Of a DNA stretch of 64,000 nucleotides, positions 8,288 through 18,302 are shown piece after piece. Each line of letters begins with the position of its first letter. Within the stretch, counting starts at the first letter, position 1. The translations under genes were made by a program, and so were the position numbers. This stretch comes from NBLH01 sp050296515 (lineage in GTDB: Bacteria; Bacteroidota; Bacteroidia; Bacteroidales; NBLH01), in the NCBI GenBank assembly GCA_050296515.1, contig JBNKRJ010000111.1, forward strand, positions 1 through 64,000. Reading direction: 5' to 3'. The notes under the pieces are model-generated. The model was given only the letters and a program-made list of their open reading frames with translations, was not told the DNA's origin and did no database searches.

Positions 8288-9985
8288 ATGCGCTATTTGA
8301 TAGCAATATTGTTTGTATTGATTATTCTTAGTTCTTGCAATGTTAGGCCTAAACAGCAAATTGTTGGTCAGAGGAACGATACCATTCAGTTTACTTATCT
8401 GTATTCAGAAGCATTAAGGAATAAAATGCTTGGAAGGGATGAATTGGCTTTGGATCAGTTTACACAATGTTTAAGAATAAAGCCAAAAAGTAGTGCAAGT
8501 GCTTATCAATTAGCTATTTTGGCCTTTGAAAGTGATGAATTTGAAAAAGCCAGGGATTATGCTGATTTTTGCCTGGCATTAAAACCAGAAAATGAATGGT
8601 ATTTAATATTGAGAGCATCAATAGCAAAGATGCTTAATGAAAAAGATATTTACGAAAACATTTATAAGAAACTGGTTGCTGCTTTTCCTGAAAACCTGAA
8701 CTATAATTACGAATTGGCTATCATTTATTTTGATGACAAAAAGTACAATGAATCTTTAACATTGCTGAATGAACTAACAGATAGAATTGGAATAAATGAA
8801 AGTATTTCTTTTCTTAAAAATCACATTTATTATGAGCAGAAGCGTTTTGATGCTATTAAATATGAACTGAAAGTTTTATCTAAATCTTACCCGGATAGTG
8901 TTAAGTATTCGGATATGCTTGCAGAATTTTATTTGAAATTTAACGAGCCTGATAATGCACTTGATATATACTTTGATATCTTAAAAAAAGACAGTACTAA
9001 TTCGAATGCATTAGTTGGAATATCATGGTTATACGGGAAGCTTAATTATTTTGCTAAGGGTTATCCATATCTTAATGCTGTAATCAAACAGAAAGATATT
9101 GGATTTGACAGGAAATTAAAAGTTGCAGATTTATATCTAAAATGCACGATCAATAGAGTAGGAGAGGATTCTATAAATTTTATCTATCAGGGTTTGGTAA
9201 AAGATACTGGTTTAACAAGTGTGTTTCTTACAGAATATGTTGGTTATTTGTATTCGAGGCGTGATTTTTCATCTGCTGAAAAATATTGTAAGATAGCTAT
9301 TAATAAATTTCCTGAGGATTACACCTCGTGGGATTATTATTTCAATATTTTATTAGTATTAAATAGGTTAAATGCATTAAATACGGTGTCTGTAAAAGCA
9401 TTAGAATATTTTCCAAATCAGGCTTCTGTATATTTTTATGCGGGCTATTCCTATTTTTTAATAAAAAAATATAAGGAATCAGTAGAGTATCTTGAAATGG
9501 GAATTGATTATGTTGTTGAAAACGAGGAACTTGAAAAACAGTTTTACTTAACTTTGGCAGAGTGTTATCACAATCTGGGAAAAGATAAAGATTCTGATAA
9601 GTATTTTGATAATTATTTGGCTATAGATTCAACAAACGCTTATTTAATGAATAACTATGCTTATTATTTGGCAAAACGTAATAATAGCCTTGATAAAGCG
9701 TTAAACTTATCAAGAAAAAGCATTGAAATAGAACCATTCAACAGTTCATTCTTGGATACTTATTCATGGATTTTGTTTACTTTAACTCAGTACGATAAAG
9801 CCTTGAACTATATTCAAAGAGCATACAAATATGGTGGTAACAAAAATCCGGTTATTTTAGAACACTATGGTGATATTTTAATGAAGAATGGAAATTCTGT
9901 TGAGGCAATAGATAGATGGAAAGATGCTTATCATCTGAATAAATCTGATAAAATTTTAAAGAAAATTACTGAGGCCGGAGGATAA
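8288..9985 (+). CDS. TPR-repeat lipoprotein
   Basis: A 565-residue protein with a lipoprotein signal (LIILSSCN, lipidated Cys at 17) followed by roughly twelve tetratricopeptide-like units from residue 45 to the end. Examples are the Y-x-L-A-x-L-A-F-E stretch and the closing repeats with Y-x-x-A-L-x-Y-I-x-R-A. TPR lipoproteins scaffold protein complexes, here most likely at the periplasmic side of an envelope membrane. The next two genes, a DUF4292 lipoprotein and an EnvC-like protein, follow at 22 and 9 bp, so the three probably act together in the cell envelope. Confidence 0.85.
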   Translation: MRYLIAILFVLIILSSCNVRPKQQIVGQRNDTIQFTYLYSEALRNKMLGRDELALDQFTQCLRIKPKSSASAYQLAILAFESDEFEKARDYADFCLALKPENEWYLILRASIAKMLNEKDIYENIYKKLVAAFPENLNYNYELAIIYFDDKKYNESLTLLNELTDRIGINESISFLKNHIYYEQKRFDAIKYELKVLSKSYPDSVKYSDMLAEFYLKFNEPDNALDIYFDILKKDSTNSNALVGISWLYGKLNYFAKGYPYLNAVIKQKDIGFDRKLKVADLYLKCTINRVGEDSINFIYQGLVKDTGLTSVFLTEYVGYLYSRRDFSSAEKYCKIAINKFPEDYTSWDYYFNILLVLNRLNALNTVSVKALEYFPNQASVYFYAGYSYFLIKKYKESVEYLEMGIDYVVENEELEKQFYLTLAECYHNLGKDKDSDKYFDNYLAIDSTNAYLMNNYAYYLAKRNNSLDKALNLSRKSIEIEPFNSSFLDTYSWILFTLTQYDKALNYIQRAYKYGGNKNPVILEHYGDILMKNGNSVEAIDRWKDAYHLNKSDKILKKITEAGG

Positions 9986-10007
9986 AATAATTTTAAATAT
10001 ATTGTGA

Positions 10008-10808
10008 ATGAGAAAGATAATGATTTTTACAACTTATTTACTTTTAGTAAGTTTTTTAATTTCATCATGTAGAACCAGAAAGAATAATGGAAGAAGAAAT
10101 ACTGACACTTTCACACTGGAACAGGTTTATGATAGTGTTTATAAATTTCAGTATGATTATAAAACCTTGACTGCAAAATGTAATGTTAAATATACTGAAA
10201 AGTCAAAAACTATTACTTTAAAGGGAAATTTGAGAATTCAAAAAGATAGTGTTATTTGGATTTCGCTAACTGCTTTCGGTATAGAGGCTGTTAGATTAAA
10301 ATGTACAAAAGATAGTTTTTTTTTAATCGATAAATTGAAAAAAAGTATTACAAAAGGAAAATATGAATTTCTGAGGAAACTTTGGAAAATTGATGTTGAT
10401 TACAATAGCTTAGAGAGTATCTTAACCAATCATTTTTTTATTTATCCAACTGTCGCTGACGAAAAGCTTGATTTTTCCAAGCAATTTTCTTTGAAAAAGG
10501 ATAGTAATCAGATAATTGTGCATCGAAAAACTGAAGAATCTGTTGAGAATCTGTTACGCTTTAATAATTCTGATTTTCGAATTTCGAGTTATTTAATCAA
10601 TGACGTTCCAAATGTTAGAAGTTTAAAAATTGATTATGAAAGAGGGGATTTTGATGATGCTAAAAATTTTCCTTCGAGGGTTGATATTGCAAGTGTAAAT
10701 TCTGGCAAAAATATTTCCTTAAATTTGAATTACACCAGAGTTACCTTAAATTCAGATTTGAGCTTTCCATTTAGAGTTCCCGATTCTTATAAAGTAGTTG
10801 TTCATTAA
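10008..10808 (+). CDS. DUF4292 lipoprotein
   Basis: A 266-residue lipoprotein (signal ending SFLISSC, Cys at 21) with the DUF4292 domain: an all-beta fold distantly like LolA/LolB, with GNLRIQKDSVIWISL and a long series of beta strands. The domain is characteristic of Bacteroidota. The resemblance of such folds to lipoprotein carriers suggests a role in lipid or lipoprotein handling, but this is inference. It is flanked closely by a TPR lipoprotein and an EnvC-like protein. Confidence 0.85.
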   Translation: MRKIMIFTTYLLLVSFLISSCRTRKNNGRRNTDTFTLEQVYDSVYKFQYDYKTLTAKCNVKYTEKSKTITLKGNLRIQKDSVIWISLTAFGIEAVRLKCTKDSFFLIDKLKKSITKGKYEFLRKLWKIDVDYNSLESILTNHFFIYPTVADEKLDFSKQFSLKKDSNQIIVHRKTEESVENLLRFNNSDFRISSYLINDVPNVRSLKIDYERGDFDDAKNFPSRVDIASVNSGKNISLNLNYTRVTLNSDLSFPFRVPDSYKVVVH

Positions 10809-10817
10809 GTTTGTGAT

Positions 10818-12026
10818 ATGAATAGAGTTGTACTTTTTATTTTTTCAATTTTTTTTGTTTTTAATCATGATATTACTTTTAGTCAGAACAGAGTGTATTA
10901 TGATAAATTAAAGAAGGATAAAAAAAGTACACTTGCCTATTCGAAAGAGTTATTGAATTCTTTAAAATCTGACAACAAAAGTCAGTTAGACAGACTATTA
11001 ATTATAAGTGAACAGATTAGAAAGCAACGTGAAATTGTTTCTATAATTAATCGCGAAATTAGATTAATTGATGAAGAAGTTGAATTAGACAATGAACGAT
11101 TGGAAAAATTGAATGTTGAATTAAATGAGCAAAAAAAAGAATATGCACAATTGATCTATTTTGCATCTTTAAATATGAATGTTCAGCGTAGGATGATTTA
11201 TATTTTATCAGCCGAAAGTTTTAATAAAGCTTATAAGCGAATAATATATTTGAAGCAACTTAGTGATTTTAGAAAAAACCGCAGTGAAAGTATCCAACAT
11301 TCGATACGAATTATTGATTCTACTGTAGTTGATTTAGGAAATTTAAAGATTGAAAAGCAAAGTTTGGTGGGAGAGAAGGCAACTGAATTAGATTCTTTAA
11401 ATATTATTAAAAAGAAACTGAATAAGTTAATAGGTTCAAACAATAGCCAGATAGCTCAACTGAATTCTCAGGTTTCTAGCGATCAGGCTAAACGCAATGT
11501 TATAAAAAAAGAGGTAAGCAAAGAAATAGTTAGGCAAGAAACAAAAACTAAGAATTCGGATAATAATACTGCAAGTGCTGATTCAAAAAAAAGTCATAAA
11601 TTAGAAGGAAATATAACTAGTAAATTCAGGGGAAAAAAGCGATGGCATTTATGGCCATTAGAAAAGTGCATTGTATTGCACAGGTTTGGCGATTATCATC
11701 ATCCTACATTACAACATGTTGTTGTTAAAAATGATGGAATAGAATTGGGAGCTTCAGGTGGTAATAATGTTTATTCAATTTTTGAAGGTGTCGTTACCAA
11801 TATAATACCAATTCCTGGCGATGGTACTTCGATTATTATCAAACACGGTGACTTTTACAGTGTCTATTCAAAGGTTGAAAAAGTTATTGTTAGAGAAGGT
11901 CAGGTTGTTACTCGCGGACAGGTTATTGCTTCATTGACGGGTTCAGGAAAGATGTCTAAAATGAATTTTCAATTGTGGTTCAAAAAACAAAAGCTAAACC
12001 CTGAGTTATGGTTGAAAAAACGATAA
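10818..12026 (+). CDS. EnvC-like murein hydrolase activator with a degenerate LytM domain
   Basis: The 402-residue protein has a signal peptide (residues 1-22), a long coiled coil over about 25-215, a low-complexity linker and a C-terminal LytM/M23 domain from about 275. In active M23 peptidases zinc is bound by HxxxD and HxH motifs. Here the first site reads NDGIEL, the HxH site reads KMNF, and the Y-x-H-L segment reads YSKV, so all metal ligands and the general base are lost. This is the EnvC/NlpD condition: such proteins activate amidases instead of cutting peptidoglycan. It probably guides septal murein cleavage. It abuts DUF4175 by 1 bp. Confidence 0.88.
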   Translation: MNRVVLFIFSIFFVFNHDITFSQNRVYYDKLKKDKKSTLAYSKELLNSLKSDNKSQLDRLLIISEQIRKQREIVSIINREIRLIDEEVELDNERLEKLNVELNEQKKEYAQLIYFASLNMNVQRRMIYILSAESFNKAYKRIIYLKQLSDFRKNRSESIQHSIRIIDSTVVDLGNLKIEKQSLVGEKATELDSLNIIKKKLNKLIGSNNSQIAQLNSQVSSDQAKRNVIKKEVSKEIVRQETKTKNSDNNTASADSKKSHKLEGNITSKFRGKKRWHLWPLEKCIVLHRFGDYHHPTLQHVVVKNDGIELGASGGNNVYSIFEGVVTNIIPIPGDGTSIIIKHGDFYSVYSKVEKVIVREGQVVTRGQVIASLTGSGKMSKMNFQLWFKKQKLNPELWLKKR

Positions 12027-12027
12027 C

Positions 12028-15000
12028 ATGGATGGTTTTAATATTATAATTGAGAAACTCGAAGCATTTATAAAAAAGTACTACTTATTTAAAATTGCTA
12101 AAGGGTTATTATTTGTTTTAGGGTTGTATGTTTTGGTGGTACTCTTCGAATCATTGGTTGAGTATTTTAATTATATGAATGCAGTTGCTAAGACCCTAAT
12201 TTTCTACTTGAGTATTAGTATTTTTCTTCTCCTTTTTATTTATTATTTTATACTTCCTTTTCTTTCATTATTTAAACTGCGTAATCATTTAAGTTATTCT
12301 GATGCTGCTAAAATTATAAGTAAACATTTTCCTGATATAAAAGATCGATTATTAAATGCTCTCGAATTGTACGAAATCAATCAACGAAATCATATAAGTG
12401 ACGATTTACTTATAGCCAGTATTTCTCAGCGAAGCAATGAACTTTCTCCTTTACCTTTTAAGCATGCAGTTAATTTTAATTATGTCAAGCGTAATTTGCT
12501 TTTCTTCGCAGGAAGTATCGTAATTTTAACATTTATTTTTGCTTTTAGCCCAAAAGTTTTAACAGAAGGAACTTCCCGCTTAATTGATTATAAGGGATAT
12601 TACGAACGCGAATCACCTTTCCGGTTTAATTTATTAAATACCAGTTTAATATGCGAAAAGGGTAAGAACTTTAAGGTTCAATTAAAGGTTAGTGGTGAAT
12701 ACATTCCTGAGAATACATATATTAAAATCGGGGATAATCAATTTTTAATGGAACCTGCAAAACAATTAGGTTTTTTTGAATTTGAACTTAGAAATATTAA
12801 TAACTCGATTGGCTTTCAATTTTTTGCAGATAACTACCATTCGCAGAAATTTAATATTACTGTTTTGCCTGCTCCAGTGCTTAAATCCTTTTCAATTGAT
12901 ATTGTTCCACCTTCGTATACGGGAGTTGAATCAAGTAAAGTTTTAAATGCCGGAGATATTACAGTGCCCTTTGGTACTGATATCAGGTGGAACTTTAATA
13001 CACTAAATGTAAATGCTGTTGATATAATCTACAATAGTGATACTGTTAGAGTAGATTCAGAGAATAATTTGTTTACTAATTCCCGGCGAATTCTTAAAAC
13101 CACCAATTATTCGGTGCTATTTGCAAATGAAAATTTTGTTACAAATAATGATTTGCGCTACACCATAAGTGTTATTCCTGACCAGTTTCCTGAAATACTC
13201 TTAAAGCAAGTTGAAGATTCCTTAAAGGTTGGGGCCTATTATTATATGATTTCTGTTAAAGATGATTATGGTTTTAATGATTTAAAGTTTGTTGCACAAA
13301 TTGTTTCAGCTGATAGTTCAGTAAAGAAAATTACTAAAAAGCTGAGCTTAAATAAGTTGAATAAAATTCAGGATGTGTTTTATTATTACAATTTTAATGA
13401 TGTTGAATTGGTTGATGATAATAGTCACATTGAATATTATTTTGAAGTTAGTGATAATGATTACATAAGCGGATTTAAAAAATCCCGTACTTCTGCTAAA
13501 ATATTTAAACCACTAAATAACGAAGATGTTAGAAAAGCTTCGGAAGAATATGAGTCAAAAACGGACAAAGCAATTGAAAAGAGTAAGGAATTAACTAAAA
13601 GCATCCAAAAAGAAATTGAGGATTTCAAACGTAAAGAACTCAGGGGGGAAGTAAACCAGTGGGACAAGCAAAATTTCTTGAAGAGTATAATGGAAAAGCA
13701 GCAAAATCTTGATGAACTTGTTGATAATTTATCGGAGAACAATGAAAAGAAGAATTCTTTGAATAATCAGTTTTACGAAGAGCAAAAATCCATTATGGAG
13801 AAGCAAGAACAAATTCAAAAATTACTTGATGAAATTTTAGATGATGAAATGAAACAATTGCTAAAAGAAATTGAAGAACTTTCGAAGAACCTTGATGAAA
13901 AGAAGTTCGAGGATGTCAAAGATAGACTAGACTTATCTTATAAAAATCTGGATGAAAAATTAGATAGGAGTCTTGAACTTTTAAAACGATATCAGATTGA
14001 AGAGAATGTAATGCATTTGTCTGAGGATCTGGAAAAATTATCCAATAAGCAGGAACAACTTTCTGAAGAGAAGCAAAATAACAAAACAAAAGAAGCTATT
14101 CAGGAGAAGCAAAAGGATTTGAATAAACAACTTCAGGATTTGAAAGAGGAGTTTAAAAGCACACAAGATAAAAATCAAGAGCTAAAAAATCCATATAAAT
14201 TTGAACAGTTCGATCAGGAATTCAATAATATTGAACAAAAGATGGATGAGCTGCAGCAGAATATGCCAAATAATTCAAAGAAAGGTAACAAGCAGCAGCA
14301 GCAGCAAATATCAAAGGAGATGAAGGATTTGTCAGAGAAGATGCAGGATATGTTTAATCAAATGAATATGCAGGCATTAAACATGAACATGCAGGATTTA
14401 CGTCAGCTAATTGATAATCTTACAACTTTTTCTTTTAACCAGGAAGATAATTATGAAAAATTGAATAAGAATTTTACAAATAGTCCTCAGTTTACTAATA
14501 TCATATCTCATCAGGATAAGATAAAAAAGGATTATTCTTTGATTAAAGATTCGTTATCTACTTTGTCTAAGCGAATCCCTCAAATGGGGCAGATGATAGC
14601 CAAAGAATCAGAAGCTTTGCAATTTGATTTAGAAAAAGCGAATACTGAAATTGAGGAAAGGCATCGACGTACAGCACTTACCTTGCAGAGACAAATAATT
14701 AATTCTGCAAATACCTTAACACTTTATCTGGATGAATTAATGCAACAGATGGAGAACCAGATGCAAAATTCAGGTTCAGGAAAGGGGCAGCCTATGCCTC
14801 AGCAAGCCATGCAAAACTTAAAGAAGCAGCAGGAAAATTTGAAACAAGAATTAGAAAAGCTCCTTGAACAAATGAAGCAACAAAAGCCAGGCGAAAAACC
14901 TGGTGGAGAAATGAATAAGCAAATTGTTAAATCGCTTGCTGAGCAAGAAATATTTAATAAAATGTTAGACGATTTGCAACGTGGTAAGGGTTTAAATCCT

Positions 15001-15333
15001 GAAGGTGAACAAAAGTTAAAGGAGATAAAGAAGCTTTCTGAAAAAAATATTGAAGATTTAATCAATAAGAATATTACTCCTGAGTTATTTAAACGAAACG
15101 AGAGAATTAAAACCAGACTGTTAGAAGCTGAAAAATCTGAAAGAGAACGTGAACAGGAAAAGAAGCGAGAATCAAAAGAAGGGAATAAAAAGGATATTGT
15201 AGTTCCGGAAGAGTTAAAAGAGTCTTTAAAAAAGAATAACAGCTATAAAGAAACTTTACAAAAAAACAATCTGAATATGAAAAAGTACTATGAAAATTTG
15301 AGTAAAGAGTACTTTCGTATTATTAATGAATAG
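12028..15333 (+). CDS. DUF4175 membrane protein with long coiled coil
   Basis: An 1101-residue protein. Two transmembrane segments lie near residues 20-75 and one near 150-175. A periplasmic region with beta-rich, Ig-like character follows (about 180-490). The C-terminal half is an extremely charged, Gln/Lys/Glu-rich coiled coil with many methionines. The architecture matches DUF4175 proteins, which are large envelope proteins of unknown function in Bacteroidota and Proteobacteria. It comes at the end of the tight TPR / DUF4292 / EnvC-like / DUF4175 run, so a role in envelope or division-site organisation is a reasonable guess. Confidence 0.85.
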   Translation: MDGFNIIIEKLEAFIKKYYLFKIAKGLLFVLGLYVLVVLFESLVEYFNYMNAVAKTLIFYLSISIFLLLFIYYFILPFLSLFKLRNHLSYSDAAKIISKHFPDIKDRLLNALELYEINQRNHISDDLLIASISQRSNELSPLPFKHAVNFNYVKRNLLFFAGSIVILTFIFAFSPKVLTEGTSRLIDYKGYYERESPFRFNLLNTSLICEKGKNFKVQLKVSGEYIPENTYIKIGDNQFLMEPAKQLGFFEFELRNINNSIGFQFFADNYHSQKFNITVLPAPVLKSFSIDIVPPSYTGVESSKVLNAGDITVPFGTDIRWNFNTLNVNAVDIIYNSDTVRVDSENNLFTNSRRILKTTNYSVLFANENFVTNNDLRYTISVIPDQFPEILLKQVEDSLKVGAYYYMISVKDDYGFNDLKFVAQIVSADSSVKKITKKLSLNKLNKIQDVFYYYNFNDVELVDDNSHIEYYFEVSDNDYISGFKKSRTSAKIFKPLNNEDVRKASEEYESKTDKAIEKSKELTKSIQKEIEDFKRKELRGEVNQWDKQNFLKSIMEKQQNLDELVDNLSENNEKKNSLNNQFYEEQKSIMEKQEQIQKLLDEILDDEMKQLLKEIEELSKNLDEKKFEDVKDRLDLSYKNLDEKLDRSLELLKRYQIEENVMHLSEDLEKLSNKQEQLSEEKQNNKTKEAIQEKQKDLNKQLQDLKEEFKSTQDKNQELKNPYKFEQFDQEFNNIEQKMDELQQNMPNNSKKGNKQQQQQISKEMKDLSEKMQDMFNQMNMQALNMNMQDLRQLIDNLTTFSFNQEDNYEKLNKNFTNSPQFTNIISHQDKIKKDYSLIKDSLSTLSKRIPQMGQMIAKESEALQFDLEKANTEIEERHRRTALTLQRQIINSANTLTLYLDELMQQMENQMQNSGSGKGQPMPQQAMQNLKKQQENLKQELEKLLEQMKQQKPGEKPGGEMNKQIVKSLAEQEIFNKMLDDLQRGKGLNPEGEQKLKEIKKLSEKNIEDLINKNITPELFKRNERIKTRLLEAEKSEREREQEKKRESKEGNKKDIVVPEELKESLKKNNSYKETLQKNNLNMKKYYENLSKEYFRIINE

Positions 15334-15442
15334 AGTATATTCATATTTTTTTCAAATTTAACTGCTTATAGTTTCAATAAAAAATGTATTTTAGCTACTG
15401 GTTTAGTTATATTGTAATCTCATTCACTTTAAAAACACTAAA

Positions 15443-15841
15443 ATGCACGGTTCCGTTAAAATTCCTTCCGATATGTCGAATCTTTTCAGAGCTGAAAACC
15501 TGATAGATAATTTGGCTGAGAAACTTGAGTTTGGTGACGAATTATATGGCAATATTTCTGTATGCATTATTGAAGCGGTAAGCAATGCAATACAGCATGG
15601 TAATTTCAATGATGTAACAAAAATAGTGTTACTCGATTACAAAGTGATAGGAGATACATTGATATTTACCATTTCTGATGAAGGAAATGGTTTTGATTTA
15701 GGATCTGTGCCAGATCCAACTTTACCTGAAAATCTTGAAAATATCAAAGGACGTGGAATTTTTCTTATCAGAAATCTGGCTGATAAAGTTTCTTTTGAAG
15801 ATAGAGGAGCAATAATAATGATTCAATTTAACCTAAAATAA
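15443..15841 (+). CDS. Anti-sigma-factor-type ATP-binding protein (RsbW/SpoIIAB-like)
   Basis: A 132-residue stand-alone GHKL ATPase domain of the HATPase_c_2 type. The N box reads IIEAVSNAIQHGN (E44, N48), the G1 box DEGNGF (79-84) and the G2 box GRGIFLIRNLAD (103-114). Proteins of this kind phosphorylate an anti-sigma antagonist or bind a sigma factor in partner-switching cascades. No STAS-domain antagonist is adjacent. Its TAA stop is directly followed by the ATG of ybeY, so the two are translationally coupled. Confidence 0.88.
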   Translation: MHGSVKIPSDMSNLFRAENLIDNLAEKLEFGDELYGNISVCIIEAVSNAIQHGNFNDVTKIVLLDYKVIGDTLIFTISDEGNGFDLGSVPDPTLPENLENIKGRGIFLIRNLADKVSFEDRGAIIMIQFNLK

Positions 15842-16276
15842 ATGCCGATCCATTTTTTTACTGAGGATGTAAAAGAAGTACGAATCCCTAAACGCAAGGT
15901 CAGAACCTGGGTTAATCAAACCATTACTTCATATGATAAAAAGTTGGGGGACATTAATTATATTTTCTGTTCCGACGAATACCTTCGACAAATAAATATA
16001 GAGTATTTAGATCACGATTATTATACAGATATTATTACTTTTAATTATAATGAAAATGAGATTGTAAGTGGTGATATTTATATTAGTTTAGAAAGGGTAC
16101 GTAATAACGCCGAGAAATTCGAAGTAAGTTTCCATAATGAACTTCAAAGAGTTGTTATTCATGGAGTATTGCATTTGGTTGGATTTGATGATAAATCAGA
16201 CGAAGAAAAATTACAGATGCGCGCTGCAGAGGATGAATGTATTGCTTTGTATAATAAAATCTGGACGGAATTTTAG
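15842..16276 (+). CDS. ybeY: Endoribonuclease YbeY
   Basis: YbeY is a metal-dependent RNase acting in 16S rRNA 3'-end maturation and ribosome quality control. The 144-residue protein has the family core DIITFNYN...GDIYIS and the metal motif HGVLHLVGFDD. In E. coli three His residues bind zinc (HxxxHxxxxxH); here the first two are H107 and H111 and the third position is Asp117. From memory a His-to-Asp change occurs in other Bacteroidota, so I treat it as a lineage variant. Start is the ATG immediately after the upstream stop codon. Confidence 0.94.
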   Translation: MPIHFFTEDVKEVRIPKRKVRTWVNQTITSYDKKLGDINYIFCSDEYLRQINIEYLDHDYYTDIITFNYNENEIVSGDIYISLERVRNNAEKFEVSFHNELQRVVIHGVLHLVGFDDKSDEEKLQMRAAEDECIALYNKIWTEF

Positions 16277-16388
16277 ACTTTCTACTTGCCGTTTAAATAA
16301 GTTATTCCTGATATTTAAGAATTTATTAGTTTTGTGCAATAATTTAGATAATAGATCTATTATTTATTGATGAAAGAATATTCTATAA

Positions 16389-18260
16389 ATGCAAAATAAA
16401 TTTGATGTTATAGTTGTAGGCGGTGGACATGCAGGTTGCGAGGCAGCAACTGCAGCTGCAAATCTTGGCTCAAAAACTTTACTTATTTCCATGGATATGG
16501 AAAAGTTTGGACAAATGAGTTGTAATCCGGCAGTTGGTGGAATTGCAAAGGGACAGATTGTACGCGAAATTGATGCTCTGGGTGGACAAATGGGAATTGT
16601 GACAGACAGGACAAGTATTCAATTCAGAATGCTTAATAAATCGAAGGGACCTGCCATGTGGAGCCCACGAGCGCAATCTGATCGATCTAAATTTTCCAGA
16701 GAGTGGAGAAATATCCTTGAGAATACTGATAATTTGTTCTTGTGGCAGGATGCAGCAACTAGTTTAATCTTTGAGGAGAATAGGATAGGAGGGGTGAAAA
16801 CTAAAATGGGAGTTGATTTTTTTGCTCCTTCAGTGGTTTTAACAAACGGAACTTTTTTAAATGGTCTTATTCATATTGGTTCTACACAATTAAAGGGTGG
16901 TAGAATGTCTGAAGCCTCATCTACAGGTTTAACTGAGCAATTGTTTGAAAGAGGATTTGCTACCGGAAGAATGAAAACAGGAACACCTCCAAGGCTTGAT
17001 GGAAGAACAATTGATTTTTCCAGACTTACTGAGCAAAAGGGTGACGATAATCCTGAAAGTTTTTCCTATTTGCCTCAGGAGAAATTAGAGAAACAACGTA
17101 GTTGTTATATTACATACACAAGCCAGCAAGTGCATGATGAGCTAAGAAAAGGGTTCACCTTTTCTCCATTATTTAATGGTACAATAGAAGGGGTAGGACC
17201 AAGGTATTGTCCAAGCATTGAAGATAAAATTGTAACATTTGCCGAAAAAGATTCCCATCAATTGTTTCTAGAGCCTGAAGGAACTGATACAACAGAATAT
17301 TATATCAATGGTTTTTCTACTTCTCTTCCACTGGAAACACAACTAAATGCTTTACATTTAATCGAGGGGCTTGAAAATGTTAGAATATTTCGCCCAGGTT
17401 ATGCCATTGAATACGATTACTTTGATCCAACTCAGCTAAGGCATACCTTAGAAACTAAGAAAATTCCGGGGCTGTTTTTTGCGGGACAGATTAATGGTAC
17501 TACTGGTTATGAAGAAGCAGCTGCTCAAGGATTAATTGCCGGAATAAATGCACATCAGAAGGTAAATAGACTTCCGGATTTTACATTATCCAGAGATTTG
17601 GCGTACATTGGTGTATTAATTGATGATCTTGTAACCAAAGGCGTAGATGAGCCATACCGAATGTTTACTTCCAGGGCTGAATTCAGGATACTTTTACGAC
17701 AGGATAACGCAGACGAAAGACTAACCAAGCTAGGCTATGAATTAGGTCTTGTAAAGAAAGACAGATGGGAGTCCTTCATTACAAAGATGAATGAAATACA
17801 GTTGCTGTCTGATTTTTGTGAAAATCAAAAAGTAAAAGCGGTTGATATAAATGAATATCTGGAAAGCCAGAACACTAATGGGTTGAAGCATTCTGTTAAG
17901 CTGAACACGCTTGTTTTACGTCCACAGATTAATCTTTTCTCTATCGCAGAAAACTATGCTCCCCTCAAAGAATTTATGAAAGGAATAAATCTTAGAAAAG
18001 AGGAAGTGTGTCAATCGGTTGAAATAAAGATAAAATACAACGGCTATATTGAAAGAGAAAAACTGATAGCAGATAAAATAAAGAGACTTGAAAACATTAA
18101 AATACACGATGATTTCGAGTATACAAGAATTAATTCATTAAGCACTGAAGCAAGACAAAAATTGGAGAGAATAAGGCCAAATACTATTGGGCAAGCTTCG
18201 AGGATACCCGGAGTTTCACCTTCGGATATAAATGTACTGCTTGTGTTTTTAGGAAGATAA
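16389..18260 (+). CDS. mnmG: tRNA uridine-5-carboxymethylaminomethyl(34) synthesis protein MnmG
   Basis: MnmG (GidA) works with MnmE to add the carboxymethylaminomethyl group to wobble U34 using FAD, NADH, glycine and methylenetetrahydrofolate. The 623-residue protein shows the FAD-binding VVVGGGHAGCEAA near residue 9, the GidA signatures GPRYCPSIEDK and GYEEAAAQGLIAGINA, and the C-terminal helical domain. mnmE is not in the window. In many bacteria mnmG lies in the origin-proximal region, and here it is followed directly by two parS-like sites. Confidence 0.98.
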   Translation: MQNKFDVIVVGGGHAGCEAATAAANLGSKTLLISMDMEKFGQMSCNPAVGGIAKGQIVREIDALGGQMGIVTDRTSIQFRMLNKSKGPAMWSPRAQSDRSKFSREWRNILENTDNLFLWQDAATSLIFEENRIGGVKTKMGVDFFAPSVVLTNGTFLNGLIHIGSTQLKGGRMSEASSTGLTEQLFERGFATGRMKTGTPPRLDGRTIDFSRLTEQKGDDNPESFSYLPQEKLEKQRSCYITYTSQQVHDELRKGFTFSPLFNGTIEGVGPRYCPSIEDKIVTFAEKDSHQLFLEPEGTDTTEYYINGFSTSLPLETQLNALHLIEGLENVRIFRPGYAIEYDYFDPTQLRHTLETKKIPGLFFAGQINGTTGYEEAAAQGLIAGINAHQKVNRLPDFTLSRDLAYIGVLIDDLVTKGVDEPYRMFTSRAEFRILLRQDNADERLTKLGYELGLVKKDRWESFITKMNEIQLLSDFCENQKVKAVDINEYLESQNTNGLKHSVKLNTLVLRPQINLFSIAENYAPLKEFMKGINLRKEEVCQSVEIKIKYNGYIEREKLIADKIKRLENIKIHDDFEYTRINSLSTEARQKLERIRPNTIGQASRIPGVSPSDINVLLVFLGR

Positions 18261-18266
18261 ACAAAT

Positions 18267-18282
18267 GTTCCACGTGGAACAT
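18267..18282. other. parS: parS-like ParB binding site 1
   Basis: The 16-bp perfect palindrome TGTTCCACGTGGAACA matches the widely conserved bacterial parS form (TGTTnCACGTGnAACA). ParB clamps load at parS and spread; the SMC complex is then recruited to the origin region. The site begins 6 bp after the mnmG stop codon. The 16-mer core is far too specific to occur twice within 60 bp by chance. Confidence 0.9.
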
Positions 18283-18302
18283 TTCAGGTTTACGAAAAAG
18301 TT

